Source: a virus
IMG/VR virus record: IMGVR_UViG_3300047319_000914
Location: 1-45,317 of that record
Direction: 5' to 3' (one strand)
Length of the DNA: 45,317 nucleotides
Made by a program: the position numbers and the translations under genes. Positions 36,842-45,120 of this stretch are shown piece by piece (position 1 is the first letter of the stretch; each line of letters opens with the position of its first letter). A model generated the notes under the pieces. It made no database searches. It had not been told where the DNA came from and saw nothing but the letters and a program-made list of their open reading frames with translations.

Positions 36842-39067
36842 ATGTCTAGTCCCCTCTTCTTCGACCGAGTCAAAGAAACCTCCACGACAACCGGCACTGG
36901 AAACTTCACGGTTTCTGGGGTTGCTTTGTCTGGAGGTTTCCGACGTTTTCAGGATGTGTTGTCAACAAACGACACGTTCTACTACGCGATTGAGAATCCA
37001 TCTGCGAACGAGTGGGAGGTGGGGCTCGGCACGTACACGGCGAGCGTGACGATTGCTCGGACGTCTGTCCTCGCAAGTTCCAATAGTGGATCGGCGGTTA
37101 GCTTCTCGGCGGGAACAAAGAACGTTTGGATTGATTTTCCGGCCGGGCAGATCATTATTGCTTCATCGACGCCGATATGGTCTGGTTTGCACACGTTCAA
37201 TGCGAACATCACTACGGGCTCTGGGCATTCACTCGCAATCTCGACGTTAAACAGTGCCATTACGGTGCAGCCCGGCCCTCAATTGGGTGCCGTCGCAAAC
37301 GGTGCTGGAGTTACCATCCAGGGAGGAAACGGAGGAGTCTCTGCTGGAGATGGCGGTACGCTCAGCCTTGATTCTGGGGCACCTACTGGTGGTGGTGCCG
37401 CTTCTATTTTTGTGGGTCAGACGAATGCTCTCTCGATGCTGATTGGGGCGACTCAGACTACGTCAATAACCATCGCAGCAACAGCCGTCGGACTAGGCCG
37501 ATCCGGGGCTACGACGACTGTCACCGGAGGGTTTACTCAAACCGGTGGGACATTTTCGGTTACGTCAGATGGCACATTGTCGTTATATACATCGAATGCC
37601 GCCACAGCGAACGGAATTGATATAATCGCTGGTTCGTCAACTGGTGTCAACATTGATGGACCATCAATATCTGTGATTGCAGGCTTTGGTGGTTCAGGTA
37701 ACTCAAGTGGCGGGACTTTGTTCCTGGATTCTGGTAATGCAATTGGGTCTGGCACATCAACCGTTAATATCAGCGGCACCTATGCTACTAGCACTCTGAT
37801 TGGAAGAGTTGGCAGCACTATCTCCCTTAAAGGTCAGTTAATCACGACGGGCATATGGACGGGAGACACGGTTGGTTTCCCTCTCACATGGGTTAGCACA
37901 ACAACAATTCTTGTTGGCTACCAGAATAAGAATGCCCCCACTTCTATCTGCCGAGACAAGGCGGATGCCGACTTCATCACGCTCGCAGGCGGAACGACCT
38001 ACATTATTAGCACTGCATCCACTGGTACGTTGGGTGTTGACAGCTTCACGGGGACCGGCAAAGTCACCGTGAATAACAGTGCGACACTCTCGACGGGGAA
38101 CGTCAATAACAATTGGACAGGAGACTTTAAAAAGAGGCTCTGCACTGGCACGTTCAACACAGTTACGGCTAGTACCACAGTCACGGCTACGGGCAGCTTT
38201 TTCACAACAGAGTTCAAGATCAATGACCTAATCGGTGTGGATGGGTTTACACATTCAAGTGCATTCATCCGTATCACGGCAATTGCTAGCGACACGTCCA
38301 TGACAGTTGCCACAGCGGTCAGCTTCACAAGCGGTGATCCGATTTCTTGTATTGAATCACCAACGATGAGTATTGCTGGAGACGGGGCCAGTCCACATCA
38401 AGTCCAGAAAATTTCAGCTGATACCGGAGCTTCTTCGTTGGTGCTGACAGAGGCGACCACAGGAGGCTCTCTCACCAATGCGGTTATCACGATTGGTACA
38501 ATTTACGCTCGGGCGGCAGTCTCGGCGGCACAGTACGGATTTGTTTGGCTTGGCAAGGGCAGTAGCGGAACGACGGCCTACGTCTCTACCCAGCGGACGA
38601 CGCCGTTCGGCGTGACCGATTACAACGTCAGCGTGAAGCGAATCGGCAGTCTGTGCTACACCGCGGCAGGGAACATCGTTAAGTTCAAACAGGACGGCAA
38701 CAACAGCCGGCGAAAATACAATACGCAGTCCAGAGTGCAAGCATTAACGAGCGGGTCAGCAACGACTTGGACTGCACTCGACGCTAACAACGCCGTACCA
38801 CCGACAGCCGTCTCGCTGGTTTTGTTCCTCCAGTCACTTGCTCCGACTGCCGTTGGAACTCTGTGGGTGGGCAGCAATGACATGGTGACGATTGGCGGGA
38901 CGAGCGTCTCCGAAGCCGAGTCGGGCATCGCCTGCCCAGCAGCAGGTGTTGCATCAGTAACGCAGCCTTGCCATTGTGACAATCTTCGCAAGTTCGCGTA
39001 TTTCCGTGATGCGACGACGGGGGCTACCCAGAACATCTTCGTCATTGGCTACGAGGAGGATATCTAA
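36842..39067 (+). CDS. Large tail fibre / receptor-binding protein
   Basis: 741 residues. The N-terminal part SSPLFFDRVKETSTTTGTGN with RFQDVLSTNDTFYYAIEN is a conserved structural-attachment domain of fibres in many phages. The remainder is Gly, Ser and Thr-rich with beta-type segments (TTSITIAATAVGLGRSGATT), typical of fibrous beta-helical shafts. C-terminus DATTGATQNIFVIGYEEDI. Codon use is more AT-rich in the centre (37500-38200) than in the flanking genes, suggesting acquired sequence. Confidence 0.75.
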   Translation: MSSPLFFDRVKETSTTTGTGNFTVSGVALSGGFRRFQDVLSTNDTFYYAIENPSANEWEVGLGTYTASVTIARTSVLASSNSGSAVSFSAGTKNVWIDFPAGQIIIASSTPIWSGLHTFNANITTGSGHSLAISTLNSAITVQPGPQLGAVANGAGVTIQGGNGGVSAGDGGTLSLDSGAPTGGGAASIFVGQTNALSMLIGATQTTSITIAATAVGLGRSGATTTVTGGFTQTGGTFSVTSDGTLSLYTSNAATANGIDIIAGSSTGVNIDGPSISVIAGFGGSGNSSGGTLFLDSGNAIGSGTSTVNISGTYATSTLIGRVGSTISLKGQLITTGIWTGDTVGFPLTWVSTTTILVGYQNKNAPTSICRDKADADFITLAGGTTYIISTASTGTLGVDSFTGTGKVTVNNSATLSTGNVNNNWTGDFKKRLCTGTFNTVTASTTVTATGSFFTTEFKINDLIGVDGFTHSSAFIRITAIASDTSMTVATAVSFTSGDPISCIESPTMSIAGDGASPHQVQKISADTGASSLVLTEATTGGSLTNAVITIGTIYARAAVSAAQYGFVWLGKGSSGTTAYVSTQRTTPFGVTDYNVSVKRIGSLCYTAAGNIVKFKQDGNNSRRKYNTQSRVQALTSGSATTWTALDANNAVPPTAVSLVLFLQSLAPTAVGTLWVGSNDMVTIGGTSVSEAESGIACPAAGVASVTQPCHCDNLRKFAYFRDATTGATQNIFVIGYEEDI

Positions 39068-39510
39068 TGCCAGACTCTATCTATGGCTTCCTAGATCCGG
39101 TAACAGGGGAGATAGGCGATATCAATAGCCGATCTGGTGTTGGCCCCGGCCCTAATGATGTCGAACTATTGCAGGTGCCGACATTCGTAGGACCATACAG
39201 CTATGATGCCGTGAATAAACTGGCGGTCGCGAGTGCTACCATCGCAACGGCGAAGCTACGGACGGCTGCATTGGCGATGCTGGCCGACCAAAATGCCTCG
39301 GACAAAGCACTCCGTGCTCTCGGCCTAGTCCTCATCGACTATGCAAATACCATCGGCACGAAACACAATGCTTTGCTGACATGGCTCGGAGCAGAAACAA
39401 CTCTCACAAATCGGGCGGCACTGACTGGATTCCAGTTGCCGACTAACCTCGCTATCAGTGACCTGAAGACCGCGATAACCACTCACATTAACGCTGGGGA
39501 TGCAGACTAA
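39067..39510 (+). CDS. Hypothetical fibre-cassette protein
   Basis: 147 residues, ATG overlaps the fibre stop (TAATG). SIYGFLDPVTGEIGDINSRS then a helical half ALAMLADQNASDKALRALG. Might be a fibre chaperone or small structural protein. No known family seen. Confidence 0.55.
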   Translation: MPDSIYGFLDPVTGEIGDINSRSGVGPGPNDVELLQVPTFVGPYSYDAVNKLAVASATIATAKLRTAALAMLADQNASDKALRALGLVLIDYANTIGTKHNALLTWLGAETTLTNRAALTGFQLPTNLAISDLKTAITTHINAGDAD

Positions 39511-39524
39511 GGATTCCGTGTCTG

Positions 39525-41189
39525 ATGCTTGGCTTTCAACCACTATCGTCGTCACCCGTATCGGCCCAAGCGGGTGGGCAGGTTCAAAGCGGGCAAGCTT
39601 CCCTGTCTGCGTCCGCCACTTCGTCTATTGCCGGCCACAAAGTTGCCGAAACCAACTCCAGCCAGTCCTCGTTCGCGACCATGGGTTCCACTTGTCGCCG
39701 TGTAGCCGGTGGTCAGTCCTCTCAGTCGGCAAGCTGTACTACTGTGCTTGCTGGTCGGACCATCGCTGATGGTGAGTCTACTCAATCGGCTCTCGCCACC
39801 GCGACTCCTACTGGCCGAGTTTTTGCAGAAGCCCGTTCAAGCCAGTCTGCCTTGGCCACATTCTCTCCGACCGGCAAGAAGCTTTGTGAGGGAGCATCTT
39901 CTCAGCAGGCAAGCTGCACGTCTGCTCTCTCGGGACATTTTCTCGCCAAGGGTGTTGAGACCATTTCTGCTGCTGCTACGGCGTCTGTAGCTGGGCGAAA
40001 ACTGGCTGAGGGCAACTCGGTTCAGTCGGCGACCGCCGCGGCTTCGCTCGTTGGTCGGATCTTGGCTGACGGGGCCTACGCGGGATCTGCCCAGGCCCTC
40101 TCTTTGGTTCGTGGCAAGTCTATCCTGGATGGCAACTCCGTATCCCAGACCCTGGCGTCGATGGCCCCCGCGGGTCGGATCTTGGTCGATGGAGCCCTTT
40201 CCTGCTTAGTTGATGCCGTCTGTTCGGGTTCCGGTCGCATCGGAGTCGTCTCTCGTGGCAACCTGCCGTCCATAGCCATCATCACGCCATTCGGGCGTGT
40301 CCTTGCTGATGGTGCCTATTCAGGCAGTTGCTCGTCCACCATTACGCTTGGCAGCACCTTCCTGTTGCATGTCCATGCCATCATCAACGCTGTCGGCCGG
40401 GCCGTGCTCAGGGGTGCCTTTACCGGCTCTGGAGGGGCTAGCTCAGGTTTCGCGGGAAGACTGGCTGCCCGTGGACACGCAAGTTCGTCCTGTCAGGCCA
40501 CCCAGAACTCGTCTGGCGGCATCATCGTGGGCGGCAATGGCCACCTGTCCTCCCTTGCGGCCCTGAGCCCCACAGCACGGTTCCTCGCCGAAGGCGTAAG
40601 TCATAGCTCCGCTACTGCTTTGGCACTCCTGTCCGCTCGTAAGACTGCCCACAGTTCGATTCATGCCATTGCGAACGCAATAGCAACGACAAGCGGCAGG
40701 CTGATTGCTGAACGGGGTATCAATCTTGTGGCGGATGCTGCCTTTTCGGCTACTGCCCTGCGATTGGTGTTCGGTATCTCGTCGTTGACGGGATCTGGAA
40801 TCTTCGATGGGTCTGGTCGAAAACTCGCGGGCGGACTGCTGGGAGTTCAGGTCGCTTCTCAAGCCTCTGGCTCGGGTAACGTCCTTGTTGGGGCTGGAAC
40901 TGGTCTCCAGGCCCTCGCCGTGTTCGTGGTTGATGGCGAGGCTTATGTCCTCATCAGCAGCCAGACTGCACACTTCCCGGTGTTCGTGCGTCTGCTTGAA
41001 TCGAACGGTTGCCAGGTAGTTGTATCTGAGGCACTTACGGTGGAAGCGGAAACACTTGTGCTCGAGAGCGTGCAAGCTGCACTTGGACTTGAGTCTGAGG
41101 CACCTACCGCGTTGTCCCTGGCGGTGAGGTCCGATATCCGCAAGCTGTTGGCCACCAACGTGTCTGTTCAGGAACTGGAGTTGAGCTAA
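39525..41189 (+). CDS. Fibre protein of about 22 tandem 20-residue repeats
   Basis: 554 residues. From residue 18 to about 471 the protein is a series of 20-residue units with the pattern R-[IVL]-L-A-[DE]-G-x4-S-x3-A-x5-G (for example RTIADGESTQSALATATPTG; RVFAEARSSQSALATFSPTG). Exact period 20, 22 full units and one 14-residue short unit. Small residues and a turn Gly at fixed places indicate a beta-solenoid. The last 83 residues differ (FVRLLESNGCQVVVSEAL). Likely part of a fibre or spike. Confidence 0.75.
   Translation: MLGFQPLSSSPVSAQAGGQVQSGQASLSASATSSIAGHKVAETNSSQSSFATMGSTCRRVAGGQSSQSASCTTVLAGRTIADGESTQSALATATPTGRVFAEARSSQSALATFSPTGKKLCEGASSQQASCTSALSGHFLAKGVETISAAATASVAGRKLAEGNSVQSATAAASLVGRILADGAYAGSAQALSLVRGKSILDGNSVSQTLASMAPAGRILVDGALSCLVDAVCSGSGRIGVVSRGNLPSIAIITPFGRVLADGAYSGSCSSTITLGSTFLLHVHAIINAVGRAVLRGAFTGSGGASSGFAGRLAARGHASSSCQATQNSSGGIIVGGNGHLSSLAALSPTARFLAEGVSHSSATALALLSARKTAHSSIHAIANAIATTSGRLIAERGINLVADAAFSATALRLVFGISSLTGSGIFDGSGRKLAGGLLGVQVASQASGSGNVLVGAGTGLQALAVFVVDGEAYVLISSQTAHFPVFVRLLESNGCQVVVSEALTVEAETLVLESVQAALGLESEAPTALSLAVRSDIRKLLATNVSVQELELS
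39570..40940 (+). repeat. Tandem 60-base coding repeats (20 codons each)
   Basis: Protein-level period of exactly 20 residues over about 1.36 kb, with diverged DNA; only the motif positions are conserved. Deletion or expansion of whole units would change fibre length without a frame shift. Confidence 0.65.
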
Positions 41190-41500
41190 TGGCGGCAGAT
41201 ATTCATTCCGGCGACATCGGAGTCGTTTTCAAGCTCACCGTTCACGACCAGGACGGCCTGATCCTGTCGCTCATTGGGGCGACTGTCATGCAGATCATAT
41301 TCAAGGCTCCTGACGGAGCTTTGAAAACGATGACTGCCGTGTTTTCTACGGATGGTTCGGACGGCAACATGCAGTATGCGACTCTTGGCGGCGACCTCCA
41401 CATTGACGGTAACTGGAAACACCAGGGTTACATTGAGGTCAACAACTTCAAGGGACATACCGACATTGTCGCGTTCAAAGTCAAGCCGAACTTGACGTAA
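41189..41500 (+). CDS. BppU-like baseplate N-terminal protein
   Basis: 103 residues. MAADIHSGDIGVVFKLTVHD, LIGATVMQIIFKAPDGALK and GNWKHQGYIEVNNFKG fit the N-terminal domain of upper baseplate proteins (BppU). It overlaps the previous stop (TAATG). Probable structural protein linking fibres to the baseplate or tail. Confidence 0.6.
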   Translation: MAADIHSGDIGVVFKLTVHDQDGLILSLIGATVMQIIFKAPDGALKTMTAVFSTDGSDGNMQYATLGGDLHIDGNWKHQGYIEVNNFKGHTDIVAFKVKPNLT

Positions 41501-41510
41501 GGGGAAGTAA

Positions 41511-42035
41511 ATGGCCTGGCAAGACGAGATGATTATTATTCTTCGCACGTTGGTAAGTGACGTGACGGCGATTACTTATTCGGATGATACCCTCGCGACG
41601 ACTTTGGTGGTCGCTGGAAGGTACGTCAGTCAGGAACTTGTGTTCTCGCAGAGGTACGCTTGTGACGTCGTGAATCAGGCAATCACGCCTGACCCATCGG
41701 TCGCGGCGAGTCGAGACGAGAGCTTCATCAATCTGACTTGCTACAAGGCCGCGTGCTTCATTGACCGCGGTTCGGCCATCATCGCTGCTCAGCAGGCAAT
41801 TTCGGTCAAGGACGGTAGCTCGTCTGTTGACCTTCGCGGAATTCTTGAGGGCAAGCTGAAGCTGCTCGACAAGGGCTGGTGTGCTGTCTACGACGACGCC
41901 AAGTTGGAATACCAGGCTGGCCAGGTTCGCATTGCTGGTGCTGCCGTCATGGGACCGTTCCGTGTGTACGCCCGCAGTATCGGAAGCGGGTTCTTCACGA
42001 GTGTACCAGGCCGCGAACGCGAGGCCTTCATCTAA
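41511..42035 (+). CDS. Head-tail connector-like protein
   Basis: 174 residues. MAWQDEMIIILRTLVSDVTA, FINLTCYKAACFIDRGSAII and VRIAGAAVMGPFRVYARS are a helix-plus-strand pattern often annotated as neck protein between the capsid and tail genes. Assignment rests mainly on position. Confidence 0.5.
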   Translation: MAWQDEMIIILRTLVSDVTAITYSDDTLATTLVVAGRYVSQELVFSQRYACDVVNQAITPDPSVAASRDESFINLTCYKAACFIDRGSAIIAAQQAISVKDGSSSVDLRGILEGKLKLLDKGWCAVYDDAKLEYQAGQVRIAGAAVMGPFRVYARSIGSGFFTSVPGREREAFI

Positions 42036-42048
42036 GCAGGAGAGTTCA

Positions 42049-42261
42049 GTGGCTCAAAAGAAAATCATCACCGGCAAGGACATCATCAACGGCCTCTGTG
42101 TCGTTGGTGGTGGCTCGTTCGGTAACGCACCGGCAACCTACGACAACCCTCAGCGAACGCAACACTTCGCCAGCGGCGACTCCCTCAAGTTCTTCCAGGA
42201 GATGGATGGACGATATCGCTACCACGGTGGTGTGGGCGGAAGCGGCAACTGGGAGCATTAA
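42049..42261 (+). CDS. Small virion-associated protein, GTG start
   Basis: 70 residues from GTG 42049 with GGAGAG seven bases upstream; the longer frame overlaps another gene. KKIITGKDIINGLCVVGGG and a Gly-rich end (YRYHGGVGGSGNWEH). Located between connector genes. Unknown role. Confidence 0.5.
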   Translation: MAQKKIITGKDIINGLCVVGGGSFGNAPATYDNPQRTQHFASGDSLKFFQEMDGRYRYHGGVGGSGNWEH

Positions 42262-42264
42262 TCG

Positions 42265-42795
42265 ATGGAGATTCTCAGTAGCGGGGTCCGGAGCGTCATC
42301 ACTGCCGCTCTGGACTCCTTGTACGCCAATAACACGGCCGGCGGGCTCGGTAAGACCTGCCGGCTTGTTTACCCTCCGCGGATGGTCAACTGCCCGAATT
42401 GCAGGTTCGATCCGTCCACGGGGAAGTCTGCCAACGTCTGGAAGACGGGCGGACCCATGGAGTTCTCATCCGGCACGATTTGTCCCATGTGCAGCGGCAA
42501 GGGCAAGGAAGCACAGGAAGTGTCCGAAGAGACGACCTTCCTTTGTGCTTGGGAGCCCAAGCATTTCTTTGTGCCCATACCTACCTCGAAGCTCCGGGTG
42601 CCCTTCGGGATTCTGCAAACCAAAGGGTTCATCAATCCGTGGTTGCCCAAGGTTATCAAGTGTGACCACATGATTTTTCAGACCCCGCTTGAGCCGTACA
42701 TTCGTCTGGCCTATCGACTTGTTGGTCAGCCTGGAGACGGCAGTAACATCATCCAGAACCGCTACTTCATTGCCGTGTGGGAGCTTAAAGGCTAA
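42265..42795 (+). CDS. Zinc-binding neck or connector protein
   Basis: 176 residues. CPNCRFDPSTGKS and CPMCSGKGKEAQ form two CxxC zinc knuckles in the first half; the second half is hydrophobic strand-rich (LRVPFGILQTKGFINPW). Similar zinc-containing proteins occur at the head-tail joining position in large phages. Context-based. Confidence 0.55.
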   Translation: MEILSSGVRSVITAALDSLYANNTAGGLGKTCRLVYPPRMVNCPNCRFDPSTGKSANVWKTGGPMEFSSGTICPMCSGKGKEAQEVSEETTFLCAWEPKHFFVPIPTSKLRVPFGILQTKGFINPWLPKVIKCDHMIFQTPLEPYIRLAYRLVGQPGDGSNIIQNRYFIAVWELKG

Positions 42796-43460
42796 TGGAC
42801 GCAGACCTCGTAATCAACGTTGGCCAGTTCGAGCGGGACTTCCTCGCCGCCCTGGCCAAGCGGTTGAACGAGGGCATCGATAAGTCCACCAATCGTATCA
42901 AGGAGCGTGTGCGTCAGGATATCGACGAAGCAATTCGTGAGTCCCCCGAGTACGATTCCCTGCTTAACTATGGAACGCTACGCGGGCAATTGGGCGTTCC
43001 AAACGCGGATGGCGTCCTCGAGGACATCATCAAGACCATCGGAGAATCTGTCGCCGTCACCCCGATAATTGTGACCGTGAACGGCGGGAGAATGACCGGC
43101 GGTTTGCGTGTCGAGATTCTTCGGGCGGATTACGGAGACATCCTTGGTTTGCCAGGTGCCTCCTTCCCGTCTGAGAAGCATCACCAAGTCGATTGGCTGA
43201 AGTGGTTGCTCTTGGAAGGCGGTAATGCCGTCATTGGTGACTACCACTTCTTTGGTAGCGAGAGATTGTTGGGCACGAGTCGGGCCGGAAGGTCTCTCGG
43301 TCGAACCGGTCTTGGCATCATGGTTCCAACCGGCCATTGGACTGTTCCAGAAGAGTTCTCGGGGACGGCCACTGACAACTGGCTGACACGAGCCCTATCC
43401 CGCACTGGTCCGAAGGCCGTTGCGATTATGGTTGAAGAGATCAAGAGGAATCTCCAATGA
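42795..43460 (+). CDS. Tail-completion/neck-like protein
   Basis: 221 residues, ATG overlaps the previous stop (TAATG). The N-terminal charged helix (LAALAKRLNEGIDKSTNRIK) followed by a sheet region (PIIVTVNGGRMTGGLRVEI) resembles HK97 gp10-like tail-completion proteins. Ends four bases into the next gene. Confidence 0.5.
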   Translation: MDADLVINVGQFERDFLAALAKRLNEGIDKSTNRIKERVRQDIDEAIRESPEYDSLLNYGTLRGQLGVPNADGVLEDIIKTIGESVAVTPIIVTVNGGRMTGGLRVEILRADYGDILGLPGASFPSEKHHQVDWLKWLLLEGGNAVIGDYHFFGSERLLGTSRAGRSLGRTGLGIMVPTGHWTVPEEFSGTATDNWLTRALSRTGPKAVAIMVEEIKRNLQ

Positions 43461-44416
43461 GTTCCCAGACGACGCTAAATGGCGTCAACAATTTCGGTGA
43501 TTCGCTACTCTCTGACCAGATCGAAGCGAACCTCGTCAGCTTCTTCAACTACGGCTTGCTCGGGATTGGTGGCTTCCAAAACATCCACATTCCGGCTTCC
43601 GGAGCCTACGGCGGCAACCCTCCTCGATTGAGGCTGGTCACCGATCCGAATTACACGGACGGTCAGGTCTGGGAAGCGTTCCGCAAGGATTGGGTGTGGG
43701 AAACCGGCGTTGCGTATCCGACCCAGCCGATTCAGGTGTCCGGCGTCTACGTCAATGGCGGATTCCACTCCATCGCGGAAACCGGGAGATACTCGCACCA
43801 CATCAACTATCCACTCGGTCAGGTCATCTTCAACAGCCCGATCCCGGCCTCCAGTGCGGTCACTGCCGAGTACAGTTACCGGCTGTTCCAGTGGTATACG
43901 GCTGACACGCCCTGGTGGCAGCAGATGCAGCGAGACAGCTTCCGGATTGACGACAGCCAGTTCATGCAGCAGGGAAGTGGAGCCTGGGACATCCTGGCTC
44001 AGAACCGCGTTCAGTTGCCGGCCGTGATTGTCGAGGCCGAGTGCAACACGACCAGGAAGCCGTTTGAGCTTGGCTCGATTGGGGCCATTGTTCGTCAGTC
44101 CGTGTCTTTCCACATCTTGACTGAAATGAGGGCCGACAAGAAGGCGATGCACGACATCGTCACGGCTCAGTGGCAGAAGCGAATCGACGGCTTTGACAAG
44201 AACCTGCTTTTCAGCACAGATCGGTTTCCCCTGGACGATTACGGCTCGCCGGCCGGGTCAGGAAACATGTATCCGGACCTCATCAAACCTACCGGTGATG
44301 GCGGCTGTTACTGGCGGCAGCTACGGTTTGAGGAAATGAGGGGTTACGAGCGTCCCCGCATCGGCGACCTGCATTATGCCGTGGTTCGGGCGGGGGTCGA
44401 TGTGGATTGCCCGTAG
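43457..44416 (+). CDS. Virion structural protein, neck/tail region
   Basis: 319 residues, ATGA overlap with the previous gene. NGVNNFGDSLLSDQIEANLV, RLVTDPNYTDGQVWEAFRKD and aromatic-rich RLFQWYTADTPWWQQMQRDS. Large phages carry proteins of this size just before the tail tube. Ends in convergent overlap with the minus-strand HNH gene. Confidence 0.5.
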   Translation: MSSQTTLNGVNNFGDSLLSDQIEANLVSFFNYGLLGIGGFQNIHIPASGAYGGNPPRLRLVTDPNYTDGQVWEAFRKDWVWETGVAYPTQPIQVSGVYVNGGFHSIAETGRYSHHINYPLGQVIFNSPIPASSAVTAEYSYRLFQWYTADTPWWQQMQRDSFRIDDSQFMQQGSGAWDILAQNRVQLPAVIVEAECNTTRKPFELGSIGAIVRQSVSFHILTEMRADKKAMHDIVTAQWQKRIDGFDKNLLFSTDRFPLDDYGSPAGSGNMYPDLIKPTGDGGCYWRQLRFEEMRGYERPRIGDLHYAVVRAGVDVDCP

Positions 44417-44973
44417 CGTTCAACGACGAGACGGCAGACCTCAAGAAATCGGTCCATCGTATAGTCGTTCTTCATGTAGTTGACGTCTTTGTGTACCCAC
44501 TGGACGTTGTCTTGGACATATCCACGAGACGAGTCCTTTCTGTCCAACGAAGCCGTTTGGATTGCACCGTGCTTCCGGCTGTTCAGGGTTTCAAATGTAA
44601 TAGGCAGACCTGTCAAAGCACACATCCTGCCTTGTCTAAGGAACAACTCCCACAAGAACGTTATTGACAGGTCGAAGCTGATGCCGCGTCGTTTCGCGTG
44701 GCACTTGATGAAGCCATAGAACTGTCCATCCAATTCACCACAACCACGCCAGAGATGGTGTTCCTCTCTCTTTTTCGCACGCAAGCATCCGCAGGAACGT
44801 ACGCGGTGTTTGGTCTCTTTGACAATCTTGTCTTCTCGCAACGGGCGAGTGGAGTTGCCACAGTCGCACTTACAAATCCAGTATCGATGTGACCCACGCA
44901 TAAGCATGCGATCCAGAGTGAGTTTGTGGAAGACGTCGCCAGATTGATGAGCAGACTTTGCAGCAACTCTCAC
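44374..44973 (-). CDS. HNH homing endonuclease, minus strand
   Basis: 199 residues from GTG 44973 with ACAGGAG upstream. The N-terminal zinc-like part CKCDCGNSTR and SCGC is followed by GRMCALTGLPI, then ASLDRKDSSRGYVQDNVQWV with HKDVNYMKN, the core of phage HNH homing enzymes. Free-standing and opposite in direction to its neighbours, so probably a recent insert. It overlaps the end of the previous gene by 43 bases. Confidence 0.85.
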   Translation of the reverse strand: MRVAAKSAHQSGDVFHKLTLDRMLMRGSHRYWICKCDCGNSTRPLREDKIVKETKHRVRSCGCLRAKKREEHHLWRGCGELDGQFYGFIKCHAKRRGISFDLSITFLWELFLRQGRMCALTGLPITFETLNSRKHGAIQTASLDRKDSSRGYVQDNVQWVHKDVNYMKNDYTMDRFLEVCRLVVERYGQSTSTPARTTA

Positions 44974-45004
44974 GTTGTTCTCCTGTTATGTGTTTGGCCG
45001 CATG

Positions 45005-45014
45005 ATTATACACC
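45005..45014 (-). promoter_or_regulatory. Late motif variant before the HNH gene
   Basis: Minus strand GGTGTATAAT, about 31 bases before GTG 44973. It resembles both the phage motif GGTGTATT and an extended sigma70 -10 (TG-TATAAT). Also near TTGACA but with only a 7-base spacing, so not a normal two-box promoter. Confidence 0.5.
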
Positions 45015-45063
45015 CATTGTCAATGGACAGGCCAATTCCATTTGAACGCGAATGCCGGTTGGC

Positions 45064-45071
45064 GGTGTATT
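45064..45071 (+). promoter_or_regulatory. GGTGTATT motif before the tail-tube-like gene
   Basis: GCGGTGTATTCACTA, 49 bases before ATG 45121, with AAGGAGAG as ribosome site in between. Same spacing as at the portal gene. Confidence 0.55.
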
Positions 45072-45120
45072 CACTATCGGCAGGCAGTCCGACGTAAGAC
45101 AGAACCACAAGGAGAGATAG

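Noticed and set aside
41879-42673. A 264-codon frame overlapping the connector genes
   Set aside because: Its Arg/Ser/Pro-rich composition is that of a shadow, and two better genes with ribosome sites cover the same stretch.
45003-45035. A standard two-box promoter (TTGACA with TATAAT) before the HNH gene
   Set aside because: The two boxes are only seven bases apart, so they cannot act as a normal sigma70 pair; the -10-like part alone is kept.
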